From an uncultured Pelagibacteraceae bacterium (GTDB lineage: Bacteria; Pseudomonadota; Alphaproteobacteria; Pelagibacterales; Pelagibacteraceae): DNA of 64,000 bases. Under the pieces are notes generated by a model. It made no database searches. It saw only the letters and a list, made by a program, of their open reading frames with translations, and was not told the DNA's origin. The position numbers and the translations under genes were made by a program. The stretch spans positions 1 to 64,000 of the forward strand of contig CACJOS010000005.1 of NCBI GenBank assembly GCA_902595115.1, given 5' to 3'. The first letter of the stretch is position 1, and each line of letters starts with the position of its first letter. This document shows, piece after piece, positions 36,435 to 44,423 of the stretch.

Positions 36435-37814
36435 ATGAGAAAAATATTGTCTTTAATTGTTGGCTTTATATTTTTAACTACATCCTTGCATGCCGAGGAG
36501 AAACTAACAATTGAAAAACAACTAGTTGGTATTGTTGGAGCTATAAATGGAACTGTTAAAACAGGTAACAGAACTCTAAAAGCTGGTGACAAGATATACT
36601 TAAATGAAACAATCTTTGCAGCTGAAAACTCAGGAACACAAATCTTACTTTTAGACCAATCAACTTTTACAATTGGTGCAGAGTCAGAAGTTGTGATGGA
36701 TACCTTTATATATGATCCAGAGACAAACGATGGAAAAATAGTTGCAAGTGTAAAGCAAGGAAGCTTAAAAGTAATTTCTGGATTAATTAGCAAAAAAAAT
36801 CCAGATAGTTTAACAGTAGAAGTTCCAGAAGGAACACTAGGATCTAGAGGTACAGAATTTCAGACTAATGTAACTAAAGGAAAAACAGATACATTATTAA
36901 TCGGACCAGGAAAAAATAACACTTTAGGATTAAGACCTGGAGCAGTACTTGTTGGTAATGATAAAGGTCAAACTTTATTAAACAAACCTTACAGTATAGC
37001 AAGTATGACAAAAGGAAAAGCACCTGGTAAAGCAAAACAAATTACAAAAGCACAATTGAAAAAATTCAATAAAAAAATGAAAGCTTTGAGAGTAGCAAAA
37101 GCTTCTGGTGCTTCAAAAGAAGAAAAGAAAGCGCTTAGAAAAAAAATTAGACAAGAATTAAAAGCACAAGGTTTTGAAAAGGAAGAAATTAGATCGATAA
37201 TAAAAGAGAACTTCAAAAAAGATAAAGAGCAAAGAATTGTTTTGCTTAACGAAAATGAACCACAAACGAATGAGTTAGAGGTTGACCAAAATATTGCTGA
37301 AGAAGTAGAAGCTCAAGAAATAGAGGTTGCTGAACCAGATGCTCCTAAGGCTACTGAAGAGAAACCAAAGAAAGAAAAAGCTAAAAACAAAAAAGGTAAA
37401 AAGAAAAAAGATAAAGCTAAAAAGAAAAAAGGTAAAAAGAAAAAAGAAAAAGCTAAAAAGAAAAAAGGAAAAAAGAAAAAAGAAAAAGCTAAAAAATCAA
37501 AAGGTAAAAAGAAAAAAGCTACTAAGAAAAAAGCAACTAAGAAAAAAGCTACAAAAAAATCAACTAAGAAAACAACAAAGAAAAAAGCTACTAAGAAAAA
37601 AGCTACTAAGAAAAAAGCTACTAAGAAAAAAGCACCTAAAAAGAAAAAAGCAGTTAAGAAAAAAGCACCTAAAAAGAAAAAAGCAGTTAAGAAAAAAAAG
37701 GTTAAAAAGAAAAAAGTAGTTAAGAAGAAAAAAGTAGTTAAGAAGAAAAAAATAGTTAAGAAAAAAATTGCTAAAAAGAAGAAGAAGAGAAAAAAGAAGA
37801 GAAAAAAGAAATAA
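36435..37814 (+). CDS. Exported FecR-domain protein with a very long lysine-rich tail
   Basis: 459 residues. Signal peptide about 1-20 (SLHA). A FecR-type periplasmic domain covers about 25-190, with the KAGDKIYLNETI segment, TIGAESEVVMD and the GTLGSRGTEF motif usual for this fold. A charged helical linker (about 195-300) leads to a tail from about residue 311 to the end composed almost entirely of Lys with Ala, Thr, Gly, Val and Pro spacers (KKATKKKAT-type repeats). FecR domains mostly occur in envelope signalling. The tail would bind DNA, LPS or anionic polymers. It lies between the barrel protein and the CHASE2 phosphatase. Confidence 0.8.
   Translation: MRKILSLIVGFIFLTTSLHAEEKLTIEKQLVGIVGAINGTVKTGNRTLKAGDKIYLNETIFAAENSGTQILLLDQSTFTIGAESEVVMDTFIYDPETNDGKIVASVKQGSLKVISGLISKKNPDSLTVEVPEGTLGSRGTEFQTNVTKGKTDTLLIGPGKNNTLGLRPGAVLVGNDKGQTLLNKPYSIASMTKGKAPGKAKQITKAQLKKFNKKMKALRVAKASGASKEEKKALRKKIRQELKAQGFEKEEIRSIIKENFKKDKEQRIVLLNENEPQTNELEVDQNIAEEVEAQEIEVAEPDAPKATEEKPKKEKAKNKKGKKKKDKAKKKKGKKKKEKAKKKKGKKKKEKAKKSKGKKKKATKKKATKKKATKKSTKKTTKKKATKKKATKKKATKKKAPKKKKAVKKKAPKKKKAVKKKKVKKKKVVKKKKVVKKKKIVKKKIAKKKKKRKKKRKKK
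37371..37811 (+). repeat. Tandem lysine-codon repeat encoding the FecR protein tail
   Basis: About 440 bases made of short imperfect units such as AAGAAAAAAGCTACT (15 bases), repeated several times near 37515-37640, and AAAAAGAAAAAA variants before and after. The repetitive purine tract is in frame with the FecR gene and explains long open stretches in the other frames. Such tracts can change length by slippage, which would alter the tail length in steps of five residues. Confidence 0.85.
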
Positions 37815-37876
37815 TCTCTAAAATCCCCTCTAATAAGTTTTATTTACTTTAATTATAATAGATATACATTCAAGTA

Positions 37877-39970
37877 GTGAAGGCTTTATTATCAAAATAC
37901 AAAAACTATTTTACTTTTTTTATTCTGCTAATTCTTTTAATTTCAATTAAAGTTTCAAATCCTAGCTTTGTTAAATCAATTTCATTTATAAGTTTTGATT
38001 TATACCAAAAAATATTTCCATTAGAAAAAAATGAAACAGAAGTTGTAATAATTGACATAGATGAAAAAAGCTTAGGAAAATTTGGACAATTTCCATGGAG
38101 CAGATCAGTTTTTGCTAAAATTTTAGAAAACGTTAATGCAACAAATCCAAAAGCAATTGGTTTTGATGTTTTCTTTACTGAGAAAGATAAACAATCTCCA
38201 GATGAATTTTTAAAAGCTTATAACTTAATACCAACAGATGTAGGTGAAATCCAAAATTTAAAAGGACATGATGAAAAATTTAGTGAACAATTAGAAAAAT
38301 CAAATTCAATAACAGCAGTTTTAGGAAGTAATGTTCCATCTCACAGCAACTATGATAGAAAAGCAAAAGCAAGATTTTTATCAAAAGGTGGTGACCCTAA
38401 AAAGTTTACCTACTCTTACCCTTATTCGATTGGATCTTTAGAAATGTTGGAAAAAAGTGTAAAGGGACTTGGTTCAATTTCTTTTTTAGACCAAACTGAC
38501 GGAATAATAAGATCTCTACCATTAATAGTTCAATTTGATAAAAAAATTTATCCAACAATGGGCCTTGAAATGATCCGGGTTGGTGAAAAACAAAAAAATC
38601 TTTATGTTGAAATGAATGAAGTTGGAATTACTAGAATAAGTTCTAGACCACATAAGATTTTATCAGATCCAAACGGAATTATTTGGATAAAATTTAAAAA
38701 ATCTTTAAAGAGTCAGTATATTTCTGCAAGTGCAGTTTATGACGGTAAATTTGATGACGAGAGATTTAAAAACAAATATGTTCTAATAGGAGCTTCAGCA
38801 CAAGGTTTATTTGATCTAGTAAAAACCCCATTAGGCAGAACCATACCCGGTGTTGAGGTTCATGCTAATGTAATAGAAAATATACTAAATCAATCCTATT
38901 TAATAAGAAATCCAAACACTTATGTTTTCGAACTATTTTTTTCGATATTAGTGGCATTTATAACTTTCTTTCTCTCTCAAAGAATAAAACCAAAGTATAG
39001 CTTAACTGTATTTTTTGGAAGTTTAGTAGCTACTATAGTAATTGGATTTAGTTATTTTTTATTTAAATCTGAATTAGTTGATATCAGTTATCCAATTTTT
39101 ATACTTACTTTAACTTTTTTAACAGGTTTGTATTTTAGGTTTTTAGAGGAAAATAAAATTGCACTATCAAATTTACAAAAAGAGGCAAAACTTCTTAAAG
39201 AAAGGGAGCTCGCTGGTGGAGTTCAAAAAAGTCTTTTTCCTAACATCGAAAAATTTGAAAATTTTATCTATGCAAAAAACGTGCCAGCAAGAGACGTATC
39301 AGGTGACTATTTTGATGTTGTAAAAGTAAGTTCAAATGAATATTTCTTTACACTTGCCGATGTATCTGGAAAAGGAATTAAAGCAGGTATGTATATGGCC
39401 AAAGCATCTTCTATATTTAGGACTTTATCTAACTTGTCCTTTCCACTTGAAAAAGTTGTATTTGGTGTGAACAATGAACTCGTAGAAGCAAAATTTAAAG
39501 GAATGTTTGTAACTGCTGTTTTTGGAAAGTTTAATATTGAAACATGTGAAGTAAATTTTGTAAATGCTGGACATGAAAGTATTATGGTATTTGATCGTAA
39601 TAAAAATTTTGAATTTATTAAATCGGAAATGCCTCCAATTGGAATTATAAAGTACTTTACAGAGTCAATGGTAAAATCGAAAACAATTAATTTAAAAGAT
39701 AAAACCTTTGTAGTTTATACTGATGGAGTTACAGAAGGATATTTAAAAAACGGAGAAGAACTTGGGGCAGAAGGTGTTCAAAAAATTGTAAAAGGCTTAA
39801 CCAGCATCACACCAAAAATTATTGTGGATAGTATTGCAGAGAAACTAAATTGGGGAGCTGAAAAATTAAGAGATGACATAACCTGTTTAGCCTTAGATCT
39901 TAAAAATACAGATTTAATTAAACAAATTAAGAAAAAAAAGGTTGAAAATAAAGAAGAAAGCAAAATATAG
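37877..39970 (+). CDS. CHASE2-domain PP2C-type membrane phosphatase
   Basis: 697 residues from a GTG start. One N-terminal membrane span, a periplasmic CHASE2 sensor (about 30-335, with EVVIIDIDEKSL and the C-terminal GVEVHANVIENIL motif), three spans (about 345-425), a short linker and a PP2C-SIG domain (about 445-690) with SGDYFDV, LADVSGKGIK, NAGHESI and YTDGVTEGY. It would read an envelope signal and dephosphorylate STAS proteins, acting in parallel with the cytoplasmic GAF-PP2C. CHASE2 and FecR genes are commonly adjacent, as they are here. Confidence 0.88.
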   Translation: MKALLSKYKNYFTFFILLILLISIKVSNPSFVKSISFISFDLYQKIFPLEKNETEVVIIDIDEKSLGKFGQFPWSRSVFAKILENVNATNPKAIGFDVFFTEKDKQSPDEFLKAYNLIPTDVGEIQNLKGHDEKFSEQLEKSNSITAVLGSNVPSHSNYDRKAKARFLSKGGDPKKFTYSYPYSIGSLEMLEKSVKGLGSISFLDQTDGIIRSLPLIVQFDKKIYPTMGLEMIRVGEKQKNLYVEMNEVGITRISSRPHKILSDPNGIIWIKFKKSLKSQYISASAVYDGKFDDERFKNKYVLIGASAQGLFDLVKTPLGRTIPGVEVHANVIENILNQSYLIRNPNTYVFELFFSILVAFITFFLSQRIKPKYSLTVFFGSLVATIVIGFSYFLFKSELVDISYPIFILTLTFLTGLYFRFLEENKIALSNLQKEAKLLKERELAGGVQKSLFPNIEKFENFIYAKNVPARDVSGDYFDVVKVSSNEYFFTLADVSGKGIKAGMYMAKASSIFRTLSNLSFPLEKVVFGVNNELVEAKFKGMFVTAVFGKFNIETCEVNFVNAGHESIMVFDRNKNFEFIKSEMPPIGIIKYFTESMVKSKTINLKDKTFVVYTDGVTEGYLKNGEELGAEGVQKIVKGLTSITPKIIVDSIAEKLNWGAEKLRDDITCLALDLKNTDLIKQIKKKKVENKEESKI

Positions 39971-40048
39971 GATAAAACTCAAATTGGTTTATAAAAATTT
40001 TTCTTTAAAAATTTTTTGTATATATTATTAATAGATCGTTAGGGAAAC

Positions 40049-40372
40049 ATGAAAAAACTATTTGTTATAACATTAGCTTTCTTATTTTTAAATGGATGCG
40101 CGCAGACAACATCTATGATGGGCCCGACTTATACAATGGTTAAAACTGGAAGTATTCTTCAAGCAGGATCATCTGCTGCAACATCATACGGAATTAAACA
40201 AGCATTAGGTCAATCTCCATCTGAATATATAATTTCGTTATCAAATGATCAAACTTTAGAAAATGATCAAGCTGAAGTTAAAAAATGTCAAACATTTACT
40301 CTTACTGAAATATTTTTTGAGACATTAGATAATATTGATTGTTTAACAAACCCTTTTAAAGTTTTAAGATAG
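40049..40372 (+). CDS. Small outer-envelope lipoprotein, unknown function
   Basis: 107 residues. The lipobox LNGC (residues 14-17) predicts cleavage before Cys-17 and lipidation. The mature part is short, with a MMGPTYTMVKTGSILQAGSS-type segment and two further cysteines. AGGGAAAC is the ribosome-binding site. It follows the CHASE2 phosphatase by 78 bases and may belong to the same signalling unit. No family recognised. Confidence 0.7.
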   Translation: MKKLFVITLAFLFLNGCAQTTSMMGPTYTMVKTGSILQAGSSAATSYGIKQALGQSPSEYIISLSNDQTLENDQAEVKKCQTFTLTEIFFETLDNIDCLTNPFKVLR

Positions 40373-40373
40373 A

Positions 40374-40631
40374 TTAATTTCCTAAAATATTTCTTAGCTC
40401 TCCACTTTTTTCTAAAGCTCTGAGATCTTCGTATCCACCTATATGATTATCTTCAATAAATATTTGCGGCACAGTTCTTCTACCATTACTTTTTTTGATC
40501 ATCTCTTCTCTAATTTTAATATCATTTCCTATATCAATCTCTTTAAAAGATGCATTGTTTCTTTTAAAAAGTCTTTTTGCTGCATCACAGAATGCACACA
40601 TAGGTCCAGTGTACATGATTATATTTTTCAT
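40374..40631 (-). CDS. grxC: Glutaredoxin (dithiol type)
   Basis: 85 residues, glutaredoxin fold. The active site is CAFC at about residues 12-15 (variant of CPYC/CPFC), with the cis-proline motif TVPQIFI and the C-terminal GGYEDLRAL loop that binds glutathione. It reduces protein disulfides with glutathione in the cytoplasm. It stands alone, convergent with the lipoprotein gene with only one base between the stops. Confidence 0.92.
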   Translation of the reverse strand: MKNIIMYTGPMCAFCDAAKRLFKRNNASFKEIDIGNDIKIREEMIKKSNGRRTVPQIFIEDNHIGGYEDLRALEKSGELRNILGN

Positions 40632-40662
40632 AATTTATATATAACAAGTTATTTTCTTATTA

Positions 40663-40959
40663 CTAGGTTTGAAATTCGTTTTTATTTATTTTAATTCTGA
40701 TGTTTTTTCTGCCTGCTTCAAATTTTTTTCTGTGTTTTATACTTTTTGAATGGACACGTTTTCTCCAAAGTCTGAAGGATGATGGTTTAAGAGACTTTCG
40801 CATAATTTTAATTACCTCATTTTCAGATTTTCCAGTTTTGCTTTTAATTTCCTCAAAAGTGATTCTGTCTGCCCAGGCTGCCCATATAACCCAATCTGGA
40901 CTCTCTAGTTTTGGCTCTGGATTTTTAACTTTAGTTTGAGGTCTGTGACTTTTTTTCAT
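40663..40959 (-). CDS. DUF2805/TIGR03643-family small basic protein
   Basis: 98 residues, strongly basic. The segment DWVIWAAWADRITFEEIKSKTGKSENEVIKIMRK and the SFRLWRKRVHSR-like end match what I recall of this conserved small family of unknown function. A helix-turn-helix-like region (about 35-60) would suit nucleic-acid binding. It precedes the glutaredoxin gene on the minus strand by 31 bases and shares a divergent region with proC. Confidence 0.7.
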   Translation of the reverse strand: MKKSHRPQTKVKNPEPKLESPDWVIWAAWADRITFEEIKSKTGKSENEVIKIMRKSLKPSSFRLWRKRVHSKSIKHRKKFEAGRKNIRIKINKNEFQT

Positions 40960-41022
40960 TATTTTTTTAATAAATTTGATAAAATCATTAATGAAATATT
41001 TATACCATATGTTATATTGTTT

Positions 41023-41070
41023 AAAGATAGTCCTATCTAGCCATCTTTAGCTCCCGGTTTTATAGGGCTA
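41023..41070 (+). other. GC-richer structured stretch upstream of the proC-liv operon
   Basis: In an otherwise AT-rich 191-base gap, AAAGAT (41023-41028) pairs with ATCTTT (41043-41048), and AGCTCCC (41049-41055) can pair with AGGGCT (41064-41069) with a bulge. Two adjacent stem-loops 80 bases before proC suit a leader RNA or a short terminator, but no known riboswitch pattern is recognised. Confidence 0.35.
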
Positions 41071-41150
41071 TCCACAATTACTAAAGTCAAACTTCCCATT
41101 TTTTTACTAATTAGAAATTTTTGGTGTAATAATAATGTTATCTATTTTTT

Positions 41151-41921
41151 ATGAAACTAGGCTTTATAGGTACAGGAAATATCACATCAGATGTGATCAC
41201 AGGTGTTTGTAGATCTGATTTAAAATTTAAACAAATTATAATCTCACCTCGAAATAAAAAAAAAGCTAAAAAACTTAAAAAAAAATTTAAGAGAGTGATT
41301 ATTGCAAAAAACAATCAAGAGGTTGTAAATAAATCTAATTGGGTATTTATTGGGGTTCTACCTAAGGTTGCTAATCAAATTTTACCTAATTTAAATTTTA
41401 GAAAAAAACAAACTGTTGTAAGCTTTGTTGCAACTTTAAATCTATCGAACCTAAAAAAAAAAATTAATTGTAAGGTAAATTTAGTGAGAGCGATACCTAT
41501 GCCTCCGATATCTCTTGGACTAGGTCCAGTTATAATGTGTCCGCCAAATAAAAAAGTAAAGAATTTTTTCAATAAACTTGGAACAAGTATTGAAATTAAA
41601 AACGAAAAATTATCTAATAATTTTTGGGCTATTTCGGGAACAATGGCAGCATTTTACGAAACTTTAAAAATTTTGTCAGATTGGTTAGTAAAAAAGAAAA
41701 CTAACAGAAAAAAAGCGCAAGAATATATTACCTCTCTTTATTTTGCATTAGCTGGGTTAGCATTAGAAAATTCTGATAAAAATATGAATAAATTTGTTTC
41801 TAATTCCCAAACACCCGGAGGATTAAATTGGCAAGGAGTAAACCAATTAAGAAAAGCTGGCTACTATAAATTATTACAAGGCTCACTAGACAATTTGTTA
41901 AAAAGATTAAACAAATCTTAA
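41151..41921 (+). CDS. proC: Pyrroline-5-carboxylate reductase-like protein
   Basis: 256 residues. NAD(P)-binding motif GFIGTGN at residues 3-9, and the C-terminal segment TPGGLNWQGVNQL corresponds to the ProC signature TPGGT. The middle part aligns with the ProC Rossmann and helical dimerisation domains. ProC makes proline from pyrroline-5-carboxylate; it is lysine-rich and somewhat divergent here, so a related imine reductase is possible. It is the first gene of the unit leading into the LIV transporter, three bases before livG. Confidence 0.75.
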   Translation: MKLGFIGTGNITSDVITGVCRSDLKFKQIIISPRNKKKAKKLKKKFKRVIIAKNNQEVVNKSNWVFIGVLPKVANQILPNLNFRKKQTVVSFVATLNLSNLKKKINCKVNLVRAIPMPPISLGLGPVIMCPPNKKVKNFFNKLGTSIEIKNEKLSNNFWAISGTMAAFYETLKILSDWLVKKKTNRKKAQEYITSLYFALAGLALENSDKNMNKFVSNSQTPGGLNWQGVNQLRKAGYYKLLQGSLDNLLKRLNKS

Positions 41922-41924
41922 TTT

Positions 41925-42704
41925 ATGCAGCAAAACAAAAACATTTTGCAAGTTAACGGACTTTCAAAATATTTTGGAGGTTTAGCGGCAGTATCAAATT
42001 GTACACTCAATATTAAAAAAGGCTCTATTACAGGAATAATTGGTCCTAATGGTTCAGGTAAGACCACATTATTTAATTTAATTGCAGGCAATTTAAAACC
42101 AAATCAAGGCACAGTTTTATTTAATAATGATGATATTACTGGAGTTCCTGCTTATGAGCTTTTTTCAAAAGGCATATTAAGAACATTTCAAATAGCTCAT
42201 GAATTTACGAATCTTACTGTATTGGAAAATTTGATGATGGTACCTGGAAATCAAACTGGAGAAAAACTAATTAATGTTTTAATGAGTTCCAAAATTATAA
42301 AATCAGAGGAAGAAGAAATCAAAAATAAGGCATTAGAGGTTGCTGAATTTTTGAATTTGAAGCATTTGTCAAATGAATTAGCAGGCAACTTGTCGGGAGG
42401 ACAAAAAAAACTTTTAGAACTTGGTAGAACTATGATGGTGGATGCCAATTTAGTTTTATTGGATGAAGTTGGTGCGGGAGTGAATAGGACATTATTGAAA
42501 GATTTAGGAACTGCAATACTCAGATTAAATAAAGAAAGAGGATATACCTTTTGTATGATTGAACATGATATGGATTTTATAAGCCGTATGTGTGATCCTG
42601 TTATTGTTATGTCTGAAGGCTCAGTATTATTTGAGGGTACTTCAGATGAAGTGAAAAAAAATGAGAAAGTAATTGATAGTTATTTAGGAAGAGGAAAAAA
42701 ATAA
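41925..42704 (+). CDS. livG: LivG-type ABC transporter ATPase
   Basis: 259 residues. Walker A GPNGSGKTT near 38-46, ABC signature LSGGQKK near 146-152 and Walker B LVLLDEVGAG near 166-175, the last being the LivG variant in which DEP is replaced by DEVGAG. It binds ATP for the hydrophobic/amide amino-acid (HAAT) importer whose other parts follow: livF, livH, livM, and livK on the other strand. It abuts livF. Confidence 0.9.
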   Translation: MQQNKNILQVNGLSKYFGGLAAVSNCTLNIKKGSITGIIGPNGSGKTTLFNLIAGNLKPNQGTVLFNNDDITGVPAYELFSKGILRTFQIAHEFTNLTVLENLMMVPGNQTGEKLINVLMSSKIIKSEEEEIKNKALEVAEFLNLKHLSNELAGNLSGGQKKLLELGRTMMVDANLVLLDEVGAGVNRTLLKDLGTAILRLNKERGYTFCMIEHDMDFISRMCDPVIVMSEGSVLFEGTSDEVKKNEKVIDSYLGRGKK

Positions 42705-43412
42705 ATGGCATTTTTTGAGGGAAGCAAAATGACTGCTGGATATGGAGATGGTCCAGACATAATTAGCTCATGCACAATAAATGTCGATAAAGGAGAAATT
42801 GTTGCAATTCTAGGCCCCAATGGCGCAGGCAAATCCACGGCAATGAAAACTATGCTTGGATTACTTGATTTAAAATCCGGCAGTGTTTTAATTGATGGTG
42901 AGGACATAACAAATTTATCACCGCAAGACAGAGTCAAAAGAGGAATATCTTTTGTTCCTCAAAGTAAAAATGTATTTGCTGAGTTAACTGTAAAAGAAAA
43001 CCTGGAGGTGGGTGCTTTCTTAAGAAATGATAACCTAGACAAAATCCTTAATGATATTTATGACTTGTTTCCTATTTTAAAAGATAAACAATCACAAATA
43101 GTTGGAGAGTTATCGGGAGGTCAAAGACAACAAGTTGCACTTGGACGCGCTCTAATGATCAAGCCTTCTGTATTAATGTTGGATGAGCCTACTGCTGGTG
43201 TCTCACCAATTGTGATGGACGAGTTATTTGAGCATATAATTAAAGTAAAAGAAACTAATGTTGCAATAATAATGGTAGAACAAAATGCTAAGCAGGCTCT
43301 AAGTATATCTGATAGGGGTTATGTTTTAGTTACAGGTCAAAATAAATTTGAGGGATCAGGTAATGAACTTCTAAACGATCCAGAAGTTAGAAGATCTTTT
43401 TTAGGAGCTTAA
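42705..43412 (+). CDS. livF: LivF-type ABC transporter ATPase
   Basis: 235 residues. Walker A GPNGAGKST near 37-45, signature LSGGQRQQ near 138-145, Walker B LMLDEPTAGV near 158-167. Pairs with LivG in the HAAT family importer. It is directly joined to livG and livH, with no gap, so the whole set is one operon. Confidence 0.92.
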   Translation: MAFFEGSKMTAGYGDGPDIISSCTINVDKGEIVAILGPNGAGKSTAMKTMLGLLDLKSGSVLIDGEDITNLSPQDRVKRGISFVPQSKNVFAELTVKENLEVGAFLRNDNLDKILNDIYDLFPILKDKQSQIVGELSGGQRQQVALGRALMIKPSVLMLDEPTAGVSPIVMDELFEHIIKVKETNVAIIMVEQNAKQALSISDRGYVLVTGQNKFEGSGNELLNDPEVRRSFLGA

Positions 43413-44423
43413 ATGGATTTTATAAACGCAATTATATTACTTTTAAATTACACTGTAATCCCAGCACTTACTTATGGATCACAACTAGCTTTAGGCGCAA
43501 TATTTGTAACTTTAGTCTACGGTATTTTAAGGTTTGCTAATTTTGCAACTGGGGACATGATGTCGTTTGGAACAATGGTTGCTGTACTATTAACATTTTA
43601 TTTCCAGTCTTTGGGAATAAGTTTTGGTTTTTTACCTACTGCTTTACTAACAATACCACCCGCAATTTTAGCGATGATTTTTTACATGTTATTTATTGAT
43701 AAGTTTGTATTTAGTTATTATAGAATTAAAAAAAGCCCACCTGTTCAGCTAGCAATGGTTAGCGTTGGTGTAATGTTTCTTACACAAGCAATAATAAGAA
43801 TAATTATAGGACCATTTGATAGAAGGTTTTTTGATGGGGAAAAATTTATTTTAAAAGCCAATGAATTTAAGGAAATGACTGGGCTAAATGAAGGTTTAGC
43901 AATTAAATCTACTCAAGCAATAACAATTTTTGTTACAGTAATTGTAGTTTCAATAATGTTTTGGTTTTTAAATAGAACTAAAACTGGAACAAGTATGAGA
44001 GCTTATTCTGATAACGAGGATTTAGCTTTATTATCAGGAATTGATCCTAAAAAAGTTGTTTTAATTACTTGGATTATTGCTGGTATATTAGCCACAATCG
44101 GTGGAGTGCTCTACGGTTTAGACAAGAGCTACAGACCTTTTGTTTATTTTAATAATATGCTTCCAATTTTTGCAGCCGCGATTGTGGGTGGAATTGGAAA
44201 TCCATTCGGAGCTTTTCTTGGCGGTTATGTAATTGCATTTGCAGAAATTTTAGTTACTTATGCTTATAAAAAATTTTTCACATATTTATTGCCAGAATTC
44301 ATGGAACCAGATTCCCTGATGCAGTTATTATCAACAGACTATAAATTTGCAGTATCATTTTCTATTTTAGTGATTGTACTACTTTTTAGACCATCAGGAA
44401 TATTCAAGGGTAAAACTTTATGA
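43413..44423 (+). CDS. livH: LivH-type ABC transporter permease
   Basis: 336 residues, about eight membrane spans. It carries the LivH landmarks GSQLALGAIFVTLVYGILRF and VGGIGNPFGAFLGGYVIA (EAA-like coupling region). An insertion of about 40 residues at about 140-180 lengthens it compared with E. coli LivH. It overlaps livM by four bases (ATGA). Confidence 0.9.
   Translation: MDFINAIILLLNYTVIPALTYGSQLALGAIFVTLVYGILRFANFATGDMMSFGTMVAVLLTFYFQSLGISFGFLPTALLTIPPAILAMIFYMLFIDKFVFSYYRIKKSPPVQLAMVSVGVMFLTQAIIRIIIGPFDRRFFDGEKFILKANEFKEMTGLNEGLAIKSTQAITIFVTVIVVSIMFWFLNRTKTGTSMRAYSDNEDLALLSGIDPKKVVLITWIIAGILATIGGVLYGLDKSYRPFVYFNNMLPIFAAAIVGGIGNPFGAFLGGYVIAFAEILVTYAYKKFFTYLLPEFMEPDSLMQLLSTDYKFAVSFSILVIVLLFRPSGIFKGKTL

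Noticed and set aside
37327-37719. A separate basic 130-residue protein read in a second frame of the lysine tail
   Set aside because: It is explained by the repetitive AAG/AAA sequence of the FecR gene, which stays open in other frames; no ribosome-binding site or recognisable domain.
41068-41076. DnaA box CTATCCACA
   Set aside because: One copy with one mismatch, no second box nearby, and it overlaps a possible leader stem.
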